From JAUPVL01 sp964481235 (GTDB lineage Bacteria > Patescibacteriota > Saccharimonadia > CAILAD01 > BJGX01): a stretch of DNA of 41,098 nucleotides. This document shows, in pieces, positions 25,381 through 33,234 of the stretch. A program made the translations under genes and the position numbers. The stretch's first letter is position 1, and each line of letters opens with the position of its first letter. The DNA lies in NCBI GenBank assembly GCA_964481235.1, contig CAYZYH010000009.1, positions 1 to 41,098 of the forward strand, read 5' to 3'. Under the pieces are notes generated by a model, which had not been told where the DNA came from, did no database searches, and was given only the letters and a program-made list of their open reading frames with translations.

Positions 25381-26101
25381 TAAATGGGCTAGCATAAAAC
25401 ATAAAAAAGGAGCCGCCGATGCTAAGCGCGGAAAGATATTTACCAAACTAGGTAATGAGATTGCTATTGCTGCTCGTGAGGGCGCCGACCCTAGTATGAA
25501 TTTCAAGTTACGCTTGGCGGTGCAAAAGGCCAAAGCCGCCAATATGCCGGCAGCTAATATTGAACGATCAATAGCCCGTGGTGCTGGCACTGGTGAAAGC
25601 GCTGCCCTAGAAGAACTCACCTATGAAGGTTATGGCCCCGCTGGTGTTGCTATAATGGCACGGGCTTTGACAGATAACCGCAATAGAACTGGTCCCGATG
25701 TGAAGTCTACTTTTGCTAAGTATGGTGGAAATTTAGGTGCACCCGGTTCGGTAGCTTACTTATTTGAACAAAAAGGAGTGATTGTGTGTAAGCCTGGTTT
25801 AGACAAGGACGAAGTAACACTTACTGCTATAGATGCTGGCGCGGCCGATGTAGACGATAGTGGTGAACAAGTAATTATTTATACACCTGCAAATGATCTT
25901 GAAACCGTGCGAGAAAAGCTAGGCGATCAAGTAGAATCGGCCGATGTAGAGATGATTGCTAGCCAGACTATAAGTGTAAATGATGAAAAAAAAGCTCAGA
26001 CTCTCATGAAACTTATTGATGCGCTTGATGATCTCGATGACGTAGTTAGCGTTACAGCTAATTACGATATTAGCGATGAGATAATGAGCAAGCTTGATTA
26101 A
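25367..26101 (+). CDS. yebC: YebC/PmpR family protein
   Basis: 244 residues with the family's N-terminal signature SGHSKWASIKHKKGAADAKR, then NMPAANIERSIARG, EELTYEGYGPAGVAIMARALTDN and the acidic C-terminal domain ending in DDLDDVVSVTANYD. YebC-like proteins are now known as translation factors that help ribosomes through proline stretches, and have also been described as DNA-binding regulators; ruvC next door is a common arrangement. Shine-Dalgarno AAGGAG lies just before the ATG inside comEC. Confidence 0.95.
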   Translation: MSGHSKWASIKHKKGAADAKRGKIFTKLGNEIAIAAREGADPSMNFKLRLAVQKAKAANMPAANIERSIARGAGTGESAALEELTYEGYGPAGVAIMARALTDNRNRTGPDVKSTFAKYGGNLGAPGSVAYLFEQKGVIVCKPGLDKDEVTLTAIDAGAADVDDSGEQVIIYTPANDLETVREKLGDQVESADVEMIASQTISVNDEKKAQTLMKLIDALDDLDDVVSVTANYDISDEIMSKLD

Positions 26102-26104
26102 TTT

Positions 26105-26578
26105 ATGATAATTCTTGGTATAGACCCAGGAACTGCAACCACCGGCTTTGGAGTAATAAATAAAACCAAAGGCAAAGTAGAAGCAGTTGATTGCGGTGTA
26201 ATATCTACACCTAAAAACTTGCCAATGAGCAACAGGCTTTTAATGCTTTTTGACGACTTAGAAGAAATAATAAAAAACCATCAACCAGACATTATAGCTG
26301 TTGAACAATTATTCTTTGCGCGTAACGTTACTACGGCAATTAGTGTAGGCCAAGCAAGAGGAGTAGTGTTGTTGGCCGCTCAAAAAGCCGACTTAGCTCT
26401 AAAAGAGTTTACTCCTCTACAGGTAAAGCAATCTGTTACAGGCTATGGCCAGGCTACCAAAAAACAAGTACAACAAATGGTACAAAAGATCTTAAAGCTC
26501 AAGCATCTACCTAAACCAGATGATGCGGCCGATGCCTTGGCTATTGCAATATGTGCTAGTGCCAATAGTAAGAATTGA
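26105..26578 (+). CDS. ruvC: Crossover junction endodeoxyribonuclease RuvC
   Basis: 157 residues. Catalytic acidic residues in GIDPGTATTGFGV, IIAVEQLFFARN and KPDDAADALAIA; QVKQSVTGYGQATKKQVQ is the conserved DNA-contact region. It resolves Holliday junctions brought by RuvAB. Three bases after yebC, and 19 bases before ruvA. Confidence 0.96.
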   Translation: MIILGIDPGTATTGFGVINKTKGKVEAVDCGVISTPKNLPMSNRLLMLFDDLEEIIKNHQPDIIAVEQLFFARNVTTAISVGQARGVVLLAAQKADLALKEFTPLQVKQSVTGYGQATKKQVQQMVQKILKLKHLPKPDDAADALAIAICASANSKN

Positions 26579-26584
26579 TTGGTG

Positions 26585-26590
26585 TATAAT
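26585..26590 (+). promoter_or_regulatory. -10 box of ruvA, seven bases from ATG
   Basis: TATAAT ends 7 bases before the ruvA ATG. AAGG one base before the ATG is too close to serve as Shine-Dalgarno, so a leaderless ruvAB transcript is plausible. Confidence 0.5.
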
Positions 26591-26597
26591 ATAAGGT

Positions 26598-27158
26598 ATG
26601 ATTGCGAAAATAACCGGAACAGTTCAAGATTTTTTGCCGAACTCAGTAATTATAGATGTAGGCGGAATTGGCTATGAAGTTTTTATTACTAACAGCGAAA
26701 AAGACATAGTCGTCACTAACGAGACTCAGACTTTTTATATTGCCGAAAACATCAAAGAAGACGACCACACCTTGTATGGATTTTTAGACCTTGCTGGCCG
26801 TAGTATGTATTATCAGCTCAACTCTGTGAGTGGTGTAGGCCCTAAGGCTGCTATGTCAATTTTAGCTACCCACACAACCGACGAAATTGCTCAGGCTATT
26901 TTGCAAGACAATATATCGCTATTCTCGGCTGTGAGCGGTATTGGTAAAAAAACTGCCCAGCGTATTATCTTAGATCTTAAAGGTAAATTAGTTGACGAAG
27001 TAGAAACTCAAGTTGTAGATCGCGAAGATCCAGCCTACCAGGCCTTACTTAGCCTTGGCTATAAATCTAAAGATGCAACTAATGTACTCAAAAACATACC
27101 ATTAGATTTGAGTACTCAAGAAAGAGTTAAGCAGGCTTTGAAAGTGTCTAAACAATGA
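26598..27158 (+). CDS. ruvA: Holliday junction branch migration protein RuvA
   Basis: 186 residues. N-terminal OB fold (MIAKITGTV...SVIIDVGGIGYEVFI), helix-hairpin-helix motifs (LNSVSGVGPKAAMSIL and AVSGIGKKTAQRIILDLKGKL), a flexible linker and the short C-terminal domain that binds RuvB (YQALLSLGYKSKDA). It holds the four-way junction for the RuvB motor. Its stop overlaps the ruvB start in ATGA. Confidence 0.96.
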   Translation: MIAKITGTVQDFLPNSVIIDVGGIGYEVFITNSEKDIVVTNETQTFYIAENIKEDDHTLYGFLDLAGRSMYYQLNSVSGVGPKAAMSILATHTTDEIAQAILQDNISLFSAVSGIGKKTAQRIILDLKGKLVDEVETQVVDREDPAYQALLSLGYKSKDATNVLKNIPLDLSTQERVKQALKVSKQ

Positions 27159-28210
27159 TAGAGCGAAGTAATAAAAAACAAACTCAGCCAGATAGTCAAA
27201 TAAACGACGCTGAAGAAAAAGTTTTTGAAGATGGTTTGCGTCCCAAAAATTTTAATGAATACATAGGGCAAGACCAAATAAAAAAAAGCCTACAGTTAGC
27301 TATAACAGCAGCTAACCTGCGCAATGAACCAATTGATCACGTACTTTTGTATGGCCCACCAGGCTTGGGCAAAACCACCTTAGCTTACGTAATTGCCAAC
27401 GAAACCGGCCGACCTATTAAAATCACTAGCGGCCCCGCCATAGAACGTGCAGCCGACTTGGCCTCGCTTTTGACCAACTTAGAAGAAGGCGATATTCTGT
27501 TTATCGACGAAATTCATCGCCTGCCTCGTTCGGTTGAAGAAATACTTTACCCAGCAATGGAAGACTACGTAATAGATATAATGCTAGGTAAAGGCCCTTC
27601 GGCCCAGAGTTTACGACTTGATCTACCCAAATTCACTCTAGTAGGCGCTACCACTAGATTTGGGGCGTTATCGGGGCCTATGCGAGATAGATTTGGCTTA
27701 GTAAATCGTCTCGAGTACTACACGCCCAAACAAATAGAACAAATCATAGCCCGTAGCTCTAAAATTCTTAATATCGATGTAGATTCTCAGGCTCTTGAGC
27801 AAATGTCTCATCGTGCGCGTTTAACACCACGTATTGCTAATAGACTCATTAAACGAGTGCGAGATTATGCTCAAGTTCATGGAAACGGCACTATCAATAG
27901 AGATGCCTTGTATAACACCCTGGAGTTATTAAATATTGACGAACATGGCCTAGAGAGTGCAGACAGAAAAGTACTTACAACAATTATAGAACAGTATGGC
28001 GGTGGACCGGTTGGTGTGTCGGCAATAGCTGCCGCTACCGGCGAGGAACGCCAAACTATTGAGGACGTTTACGAGCCATACTTAATTCAGATAGGTTTAT
28101 TACAGCGCTCACATAGGGGACGAATTGCCACATCTAAGGCATACTTACATTTAGGTATTGACCCACCAAAAGACGTAAAGCCCTCTCAAAATCAAGCAAA
28201 TCTATTATAA
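27155..28210 (+). CDS. ruvB: Holliday junction branch migration ATPase RuvB
   Basis: 351 residues. The typical start of the core is LRPKNFNEYIGQDQIKKSL; Walker A GPPGLGKTTLA, Walker B FIDEIHRLPR, sensor 1 LVGATTRFGALSGPMRDRFG (with the arginine finger region) and a C-terminal winged helix (EDVYEPYLIQIGLLQRSHRGRIAT). Hexameric motor that drives branch migration with RuvA. Overlaps ruvA by four bases. Confidence 0.97.
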   Translation: MIERSNKKQTQPDSQINDAEEKVFEDGLRPKNFNEYIGQDQIKKSLQLAITAANLRNEPIDHVLLYGPPGLGKTTLAYVIANETGRPIKITSGPAIERAADLASLLTNLEEGDILFIDEIHRLPRSVEEILYPAMEDYVIDIMLGKGPSAQSLRLDLPKFTLVGATTRFGALSGPMRDRFGLVNRLEYYTPKQIEQIIARSSKILNIDVDSQALEQMSHRARLTPRIANRLIKRVRDYAQVHGNGTINRDALYNTLELLNIDEHGLESADRKVLTTIIEQYGGGPVGVSAIAAATGEERQTIEDVYEPYLIQIGLLQRSHRGRIATSKAYLHLGIDPPKDVKPSQNQANLL

Positions 28211-28225
28211 ATTGCCAAATTATGG

Positions 28226-28231
28226 TAAGAT
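28226..28231 (+). promoter_or_regulatory. Likely -10 box of the PH-domain gene
   Basis: TAAGAT with extended TG, 11 bases before the ATG at 28243; little or no 5' leader. Confidence 0.4.
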
Positions 28232-28242
28232 AGCGCCCATAT

Positions 28243-28893
28243 ATGGAAAACTACACAATTCATCACGAACCGCCTGGTCAAGATAAAAAAACCAAAACTT
28301 CACTTTTTGGCAAAATCTTTCATTCTACAGTTAGCAAACATTATCCTGGTCAACCCAGTAGTGAGGTTACTCTAAAGGTGGTATACAAGCATATTGTTGC
28401 TATATTTCCATTCCTATTTGCACTATTTACCCTAGCCATACTAGGTATTATTGGAGTGTATTATATGGGTCAATATCAAGACCAAGTAAATACGGTTGTA
28501 TCGGTTAGTTACTTAAATCTTATTGGCTTTTTAGTGATATTTTTATTAGCCTTTTTATTTGTTGCAGTTTTTTGGATATGGCGCAGAAACAAACTAATTA
28601 TTACTAATGAGCATATTGTAGATATAGACCAAATAGGATTATTTAATAGAACTGTATCTACGCTCAGACTAGAGGAAATACAAGATATTACCGCAAAAGT
28701 GCATGGACCAATGCAGACCATTTTTCAATACGGTACACTATTAATTCAAACTGCCGGTGAAAGAGAAAATTTTGTTCTTGACTATATTGCTGAACCGTAC
28801 GAGATAGAGCACTATATTCTTAGAGTTAGAAAAGAGAACGTTAATGTAGAAAAATCCGCAATGCATCATGAAGAAAAAAGTTATTTAGTCTAG
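28243..28893 (+). CDS. Bacterial PH-domain (bPH2/DUF304) membrane protein
   Basis: 216 residues. A cytoplasmic N-terminus of about 45 residues, two transmembrane helices (about 47-70 and 85-110), then the bPH2 fold: RRNKLIITNEHIVDIDQIGLFNRTVSTLRLEEIQDITAKVHGPMQ and FQYGTLLIQTAGE. Such proteins are common at the membranes of bacteria; roles are poorly known. Its 3' end overlaps the convergent pilM gene by 9 bases. Confidence 0.8.
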   Translation: MENYTIHHEPPGQDKKTKTSLFGKIFHSTVSKHYPGQPSSEVTLKVVYKHIVAIFPFLFALFTLAILGIIGVYYMGQYQDQVNTVVSVSYLNLIGFLVIFLLAFLFVAVFWIWRRNKLIITNEHIVDIDQIGLFNRTVSTLRLEEIQDITAKVHGPMQTIFQYGTLLIQTAGERENFVLDYIAEPYEIEHYILRVRKENVNVEKSAMHHEEKSYLV

Positions 28894-29928
28894 GCTAAGA
28901 GATAAACCAATTGCGGTACCAAACAATGCTAATTTATTAGATGACATAGGCTTGAGAGGATAAATATCAGTGTTTTGCCAAGGCTTAATAGTTTGAATAT
29001 TCATACCCAGTTTTGCAGACATAAACTCGGTAAATCCTGGTATGGCAGTCAGGGCTCCACATATCGTTATTGTTAGATTTTCAGGCTTATTATCAACAAA
29101 AGATTGATTGTACCTTTCAATTAAAAGCCCGAATTCATTAAAAAAGTTATCTGTAGATTCTTCAAAGCTACGCCGAGCTATATTGGCAAGCTCACTACCA
29201 TATAGGCCAGACTTTTTTAGAAGCTCTATGGCGTGGGCTTTTTCAATATTCATATCTTTGGCAAGTTTATTGATTAGTTGATTTGCCCCAAAATTAAGAT
29301 CATCCAAAATAATCACGTGCTTGTGAACGAATATATACCTACTAGTCTCGTGGCCGATATCTAAAAAATTAAGAGCAGCACCATTTGGCATATTTGTTCT
29401 GGAGGTAGAGTTTAAAATAGACCCATAACGAACATTTTTTATTCCATAGTGCAGCAAACTGTTTTTTATACTTTGGGTTATTTCTCTTGGCACTGCATCT
29501 ACAGAGTAGGTGTTTAGCGTTTCACTTTCATTAATCTGGCCATTATTGATGAGTTGGAAGTCATAAAACATTTTATCTGTATCGTTATGTAATAACTGTA
29601 GGTAATTTCGTACAATTTTTTCAGGCTTAGTTCGCATATGTTTTGTTATTGGGACACTAAAGAGTGTAGTCTTGTGGTATTGACGCGGTAAGCTTATAAC
29701 CACGTTTTTAGCATCAAATTTACCATGTGTGGGATTTTGCAAAAGGTCTGTGAGCTTGTACCTTACAGATATAGAATTACCTAGATTTACCGAATCATTC
29801 AAAACGCTACTATAACCATCTAAGCTCACCTGACTGCCACTTTTTGTTACCTGAACAGCCTTAATGGTATGCTCACCAATATCTAGTCCAATAACTGAAT
29901 TTGGATTTTTACCCATAAGTTGAATCAT
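28885..29928 (-). CDS. pilM: Type IV pilus assembly protein PilM
   Basis: 347 residues, actin-like fold. VIGLDIGEHTIKAVQV near the N-terminus is the first phosphate motif; NFLDIGHETSRYIFV the second; TITICGALTAIPGFTEFM the adenosine motif. PilM forms a cytoplasmic ring under the pilus machine and normally binds the tail of PilN. No pilN or pilO follows here. An alternative ATG four codons in (MGKNPNS) is possible. It lies 42 bases after the pseudopilin gene in the same direction, so the two are probably one transcript. Confidence 0.85.
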   Translation of the reverse strand: MIQLMGKNPNSVIGLDIGEHTIKAVQVTKSGSQVSLDGYSSVLNDSVNLGNSISVRYKLTDLLQNPTHGKFDAKNVVISLPRQYHKTTLFSVPITKHMRTKPEKIVRNYLQLLHNDTDKMFYDFQLINNGQINESETLNTYSVDAVPREITQSIKNSLLHYGIKNVRYGSILNSTSRTNMPNGAALNFLDIGHETSRYIFVHKHVIILDDLNFGANQLINKLAKDMNIEKAHAIELLKKSGLYGSELANIARRSFEESTDNFFNEFGLLIERYNQSFVDNKPENLTITICGALTAIPGFTEFMSAKLGMNIQTIKPWQNTDIYPLKPMSSNKLALFGTAIGLSLSLD

Positions 29929-29970
29929 AAATATACGGCCTAGATGGTAATTTGATTTTTATTACTTTAC

Positions 29971-30384
29971 TCAGTTCGTACTATTAACCTCATATATATT
30001 GGTAGTGCCAGACTTAGCATCTTTGTCGCCACTATTTTCTAAAGTAACTTTTAACAGGTAATTACTAGGCGGGTTGCCTGTCGTGGTATATACATAGGCT
30101 TCATGGGTTTTTGGGTCAGTTGGTAAGGTCTTTATAAAAGGTGAACTGCCCTCGGTTAATCCTTGTAGTGATGTTGGGTAACTACTATTGGTGTTGTAAT
30201 AGTTCTCTAGAGCTGTCTTAATTTGCCTAAGATCTTGCTTGCGTTGACTATCTCTAGCCCTGGCTGGCCCAGATAAGAGGTTGGGCACAATAATAATACC
30301 TAGTACAAAAACAATTATTATTACAATTAGTAGCTCAAGTAGGGTAAAGCCTTTTTGAGGCTTCAGAATTTGACCAATTTTCAT
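29971..30384 (-). CDS. Type IV pilin / type II pseudopilin
   Basis: 137 residues. The prepilin signal is KGFTLLELL: cleavage after Gly, with Phe at +1 and the invariant Glu at +5, followed by a hydrophobic helix. The body (ARARDSQRKQDLRQIKTALENYYNTNSSYPTSLQGL) and the LPTDP segment are typical of GspG/PilA-like pilins. It would form a surface pilus after cleavage by PilD. GAGG lies 8 bases before the ATG. Co-directional with pilM; with comEC nearby it may serve DNA uptake, attachment or twitching. Confidence 0.9.
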   Translation of the reverse strand: MKIGQILKPQKGFTLLELLIVIIIVFVLGIIIVPNLLSGPARARDSQRKQDLRQIKTALENYYNTNSSYPTSLQGLTEGSSPFIKTLPTDPKTHEAYVYTTTGNPPSNYLLKVTLENSGDKDAKSGTTNIYEVNSTN

Positions 30385-30539
30385 TAGGTTCCTCGTTACT
30401 ATCTTTGGTAGCTTATATTGTAAACCTGTTGTGCTTATAAGGTCAAGTATAGTTTTTTTATGAAATTTTAATAAAGTATCGTTGTTACGCTTTACTTTCG
30501 GTTTTATAGTGATTATTATAAAAAAAACGAAGGGGGAAA

Positions 30540-31832
30540 ATGAATACTAAACTAAAATTATTGTCGATTGTTTCGACTATTGCTTGTCTTTTATTACCTA
30601 TTAAGTTAATAGCTGCTACAGAAAATAGCGTGCTAATCTCAGAAATAAGTATGGGTAGTGCCAATTCCGCGACCGAAGAATTTGTAGAACTGTACAATAA
30701 CTCAGATAGCCCAGTAAGTCTTACAAATTGGTCAATATACTATAAGTCAGCCACAGGTAAAACCTGGAGTAAACGTGCTAGCTTAACAGCCAATAGTAGT
30801 ATTGCAGGTCATACGTTTTTTCTTACTAGTACTAACAGCGTAGGGCAAGATGCCAATTTGATTTCAGGTATGTCACAAACTTCCGGAGTTGTAGAGTTAC
30901 GAGACGACAAAGGTAATGTTGTAGATAGAGTTGGGTGGGGTAGTACCGATACTAGTAATGGTAAAGCTGCGGTTACACCAGAGGCCGGGCAAAGTCTATA
31001 TCGCCAGTACGAGTCTGGAACGAACTTAGTTATAGATACTGGTGATAATTTCTCAGATTTTTATATCGCTACTACACCCACCCCCAAAACCGTTCCGGTT
31101 GTGGAAATTGAACAAATTGATGAAGACATTAGTTATCCAGTTATGATGATTACCGAACTTTATCCAAACCCAACCGATGACGAGTCGGAATCTACTGATG
31201 AATTTATAGAAATATACAATCCTAATAAATTTGAAGTAGATTTGAGCGGTTGGTTGCTCAAAGACGCTTCTGGTAACGTATTCATTATCAAAAATTACAC
31301 CATAGCACCAGAGAGCTATGCAGTTTTTATGAGTTCAGAAACTCACCTGTCTCTCAATAACACCGGCGACACTATTAGTTTAGTAAATCCTACAGGAGAT
31401 ACAGTAGAACAGTCATCAGACTATGGTGAATCAAAAGAAGGTTTGAGCTGGGGGTTGATAAATGGAGCTTGGGATTGGAACACAGTACCAACACCAGGTT
31501 TAAATAATTCATCTGTTTATATTGCACCTATCGTAATTAAACCCACCGCAACAAAATCTTCTGCCAAAACAGCTGCCAAGAAAAAAGCCGTGGCTAAAAA
31601 AGCCTTAGCTCAAAAGCCCAAAGCAAACAAACTAAAGGCTTCTAAAGAAAAAACCGCAAACGACATTACTACCGAAAACCAATCCTCGCTAAATTCTAAA
31701 TTCGCTAACCTGTGGCCATGGTTGCTGATTATTCTTGGAACAGGTACTATAGGCTATGGAATATATGAATATAGACCAGAAATCACTTCGGCTTATTTTA
31801 GACTTAAAAACAAGTTCGGCCCTGGCCGCTAA
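30540..31832 (+). CDS. Secreted lamin-tail-domain surface protein
   Basis: 430 residues. A signal peptide ends near LIAAT; lamin-tail domain 1 spans about 30-150 (VLISEISMGSAN...EFVELYNNS) and domain 2 about 200-310 (MMITELYPNPTDD...EFIEIYNPNKFEVDLSGWLLKD). A Lys/Ala-rich linker (about 340-380) follows, then a transmembrane helix and a basic cytoplasmic tail. It is probably displayed on the surface, anchored by the C-terminal helix. Shine-Dalgarno GAAGGGGG precedes the ATG. The last 77 bases overlap tsaE in another frame. Confidence 0.82.
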   Translation: MNTKLKLLSIVSTIACLLLPIKLIAATENSVLISEISMGSANSATEEFVELYNNSDSPVSLTNWSIYYKSATGKTWSKRASLTANSSIAGHTFFLTSTNSVGQDANLISGMSQTSGVVELRDDKGNVVDRVGWGSTDTSNGKAAVTPEAGQSLYRQYESGTNLVIDTGDNFSDFYIATTPTPKTVPVVEIEQIDEDISYPVMMITELYPNPTDDESESTDEFIEIYNPNKFEVDLSGWLLKDASGNVFIIKNYTIAPESYAVFMSSETHLSLNNTGDTISLVNPTGDTVEQSSDYGESKEGLSWGLINGAWDWNTVPTPGLNNSSVYIAPIVIKPTATKSSAKTAAKKKAVAKKALAQKPKANKLKASKEKTANDITTENQSSLNSKFANLWPWLLIILGTGTIGYGIYEYRPEITSAYFRLKNKFGPGR

Positions 31833-32235
31833 ACTTGCCAAACACATTAATACCCCTCAACTTATTGAGTTAGTAGGGGATCTTGGTGGTGGTAAAACTG
31901 CTTTTACTAAAGCTCTAGGAAAAGCTCTAGGTGTTAAAAAAACTATTACTAGCCCAACTTTTAATATTCATAGAAGTTATGAGTTTTCTGGTGGTAGACT
32001 AGAGCATTTCGATCTTTACAGATTAAATGACGATGAGTATGTATTAAATGAACTCCAAGATTGTTTAACCGACCCAAACGCCTTAGTAGTGGTAGAATGG
32101 GCTCAAAACTTTCATAAAGTTCTAGATAAAAATAGATTAGTAATTAAATTTGAGTATGTTAATGAGAACATCAGAAGTCTAGTATTTTCTGCCGTAGGCC
32201 AGAAAAGTACTAAATTACTTGAGGTATTAAAGTGA
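31756..32235 (+). CDS. tsaE: tRNA t6A biosynthesis ATPase TsaE
   Basis: 159 residues. P-loop LVGDLGGGKTAFTKALGKALG, SPTFNIHRSYE (switch region) and HFDLYRLND; VVVEWAQNF is the Walker B-like end. TsaE is the ATPase that supports TsaB-TsaD in making t6A37 on ANN-decoding tRNAs. Starts at 31756 or 31765 both lie inside the preceding gene; a shorter start would remove the first strand. The stop overlaps the next gene (GTGA), which carries the TsaB domain. Confidence 0.93.
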   Translation: MEYMNIDQKSLRLILDLKTSSALAAKLAKHINTPQLIELVGDLGGGKTAFTKALGKALGVKKTITSPTFNIHRSYEFSGGRLEHFDLYRLNDDEYVLNELQDCLTDPNALVVVEWAQNFHKVLDKNRLVIKFEYVNENIRSLVFSAVGQKSTKLLEVLK

Positions 32236-33032
32236 TTGTTCCAAAAAATAACAACAATAAAGACTACATTGCATTTTACGGAACACTCAAAAAAGATTCT
32301 GCCAACCCTTTTGTAAAGGAACTATCGGAAAAGCTGAGCTATGTAGGAAGCTGTGTAATAAAGGGCAAGCTATACGATATTGGTAGATTGCCGGCTCTCA
32401 AACTTGGACGCGGTAGGGTTAAGGCAGAGCTGTTCGAAATTTTAGACAAAAGTATAATACCTAAATTAGATGATTACGAGGCTATAGATAATATAAATAC
32501 AGAAAGTCCGGGCTATAGGCGGGTACTGACTAGGCTTATAACCCCACACAATCTAGTGTGGGTGTATGAGTATTGCGGTAAGCCAAAACAAGACCAACTG
32601 ATAAAATCAGGTGAGTGGTCTGTGAAAAAAAATCTAAGAGTGATACTTGCACTTAGAACCGATACAGAACAAGCAGAATTGTATCTATTTACCGCAGACG
32701 GACAGAAAATTGATAAAAAACTATGGACAGCAGGCAGATCTCTTGCAGATGAACTACTTCCCTATATACAAGAATTGTTTAAACGCAATTATGTTAATAC
32801 GCTTGATTTGCATGGTATTGTTGTTTTTACAGGAGAGGGTTCATTCACTGGCTTACGCATTGGTACTACGGTCGCCAATACCTTGGCTTATTCATTAAAT
32901 ATTCCTGTAGTTAAGTCAAATGCCGACGATTGGATAAAAAGTGGTCTCAAAAGATTGTCTCATGCAAAAACTAATATTTATGTTGTACCTAAGTATTCAA
33001 AAGGACCAAACATCACCAAGCCAAAAAAGTAA
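32232..33032 (+). CDS. tsaB: Gamma-glutamylcyclotransferase-like domain fused to TsaB
   Basis: 266 residues, GTG start overlapping the tsaE stop. Residues about 11-125 match the GGCT/AIG2 fold (IAFYGTLKKDSANP, GKLYDIGRLPALK, DDYEAI, GYRRVL, WVYEY). Residues about 130-266 match TsaB (VILALRTDTEQAELYLF, GIVVFTGEGSFTGLRIGTTVANTLAYSL), the scaffold partner of TsaD in t6A synthesis. The TsaB part is short (family about 220 residues). The fusion is unusual; the GGCT part might act on gamma-glutamyl compounds or be only a folding partner. TsaD is not in the window. Confidence 0.85.
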   Translation: MIVPKNNNNKDYIAFYGTLKKDSANPFVKELSEKLSYVGSCVIKGKLYDIGRLPALKLGRGRVKAELFEILDKSIIPKLDDYEAIDNINTESPGYRRVLTRLITPHNLVWVYEYCGKPKQDQLIKSGEWSVKKNLRVILALRTDTEQAELYLFTADGQKIDKKLWTAGRSLADELLPYIQELFKRNYVNTLDLHGIVVFTGEGSFTGLRIGTTVANTLAYSLNIPVVKSNADDWIKSGLKRLSHAKTNIYVVPKYSKGPNITKPKK

Positions 33033-33172
33033 GTATTTTAGTTTTTTATAAGCAAAAAACTTGATTCTAAAACACCAACGGATAATAATAGAACTAGTCA
33101 GATAAACTCAGAGTTTTAAATACAAAAACTCTACATACGGCTTTTAGAAATAGTAAAAATTATACAATACAA

Positions 33173-33210
33173 ATACAAAAACAACCTACTACACATGGTT
33201 GTTTTTGTAT
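33173..33210 (+). terminator. Hairpin terminator before RNase Y
   Basis: Perfect 14-bp stem (33173-33186 with 33197-33210), loop TACTACACAT, right arm GGTTGTTTTTGTAT. It ends the surface/tsaE-tsaB unit just upstream of the RNase Y Shine-Dalgarno. A smaller AGAGTTTT/AAAACTCT hairpin lies at 33110-33132. Confidence 0.8.
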
Positions 33211-33234
33211 AAAGATTGCGGGAGGAGTAGAAAA

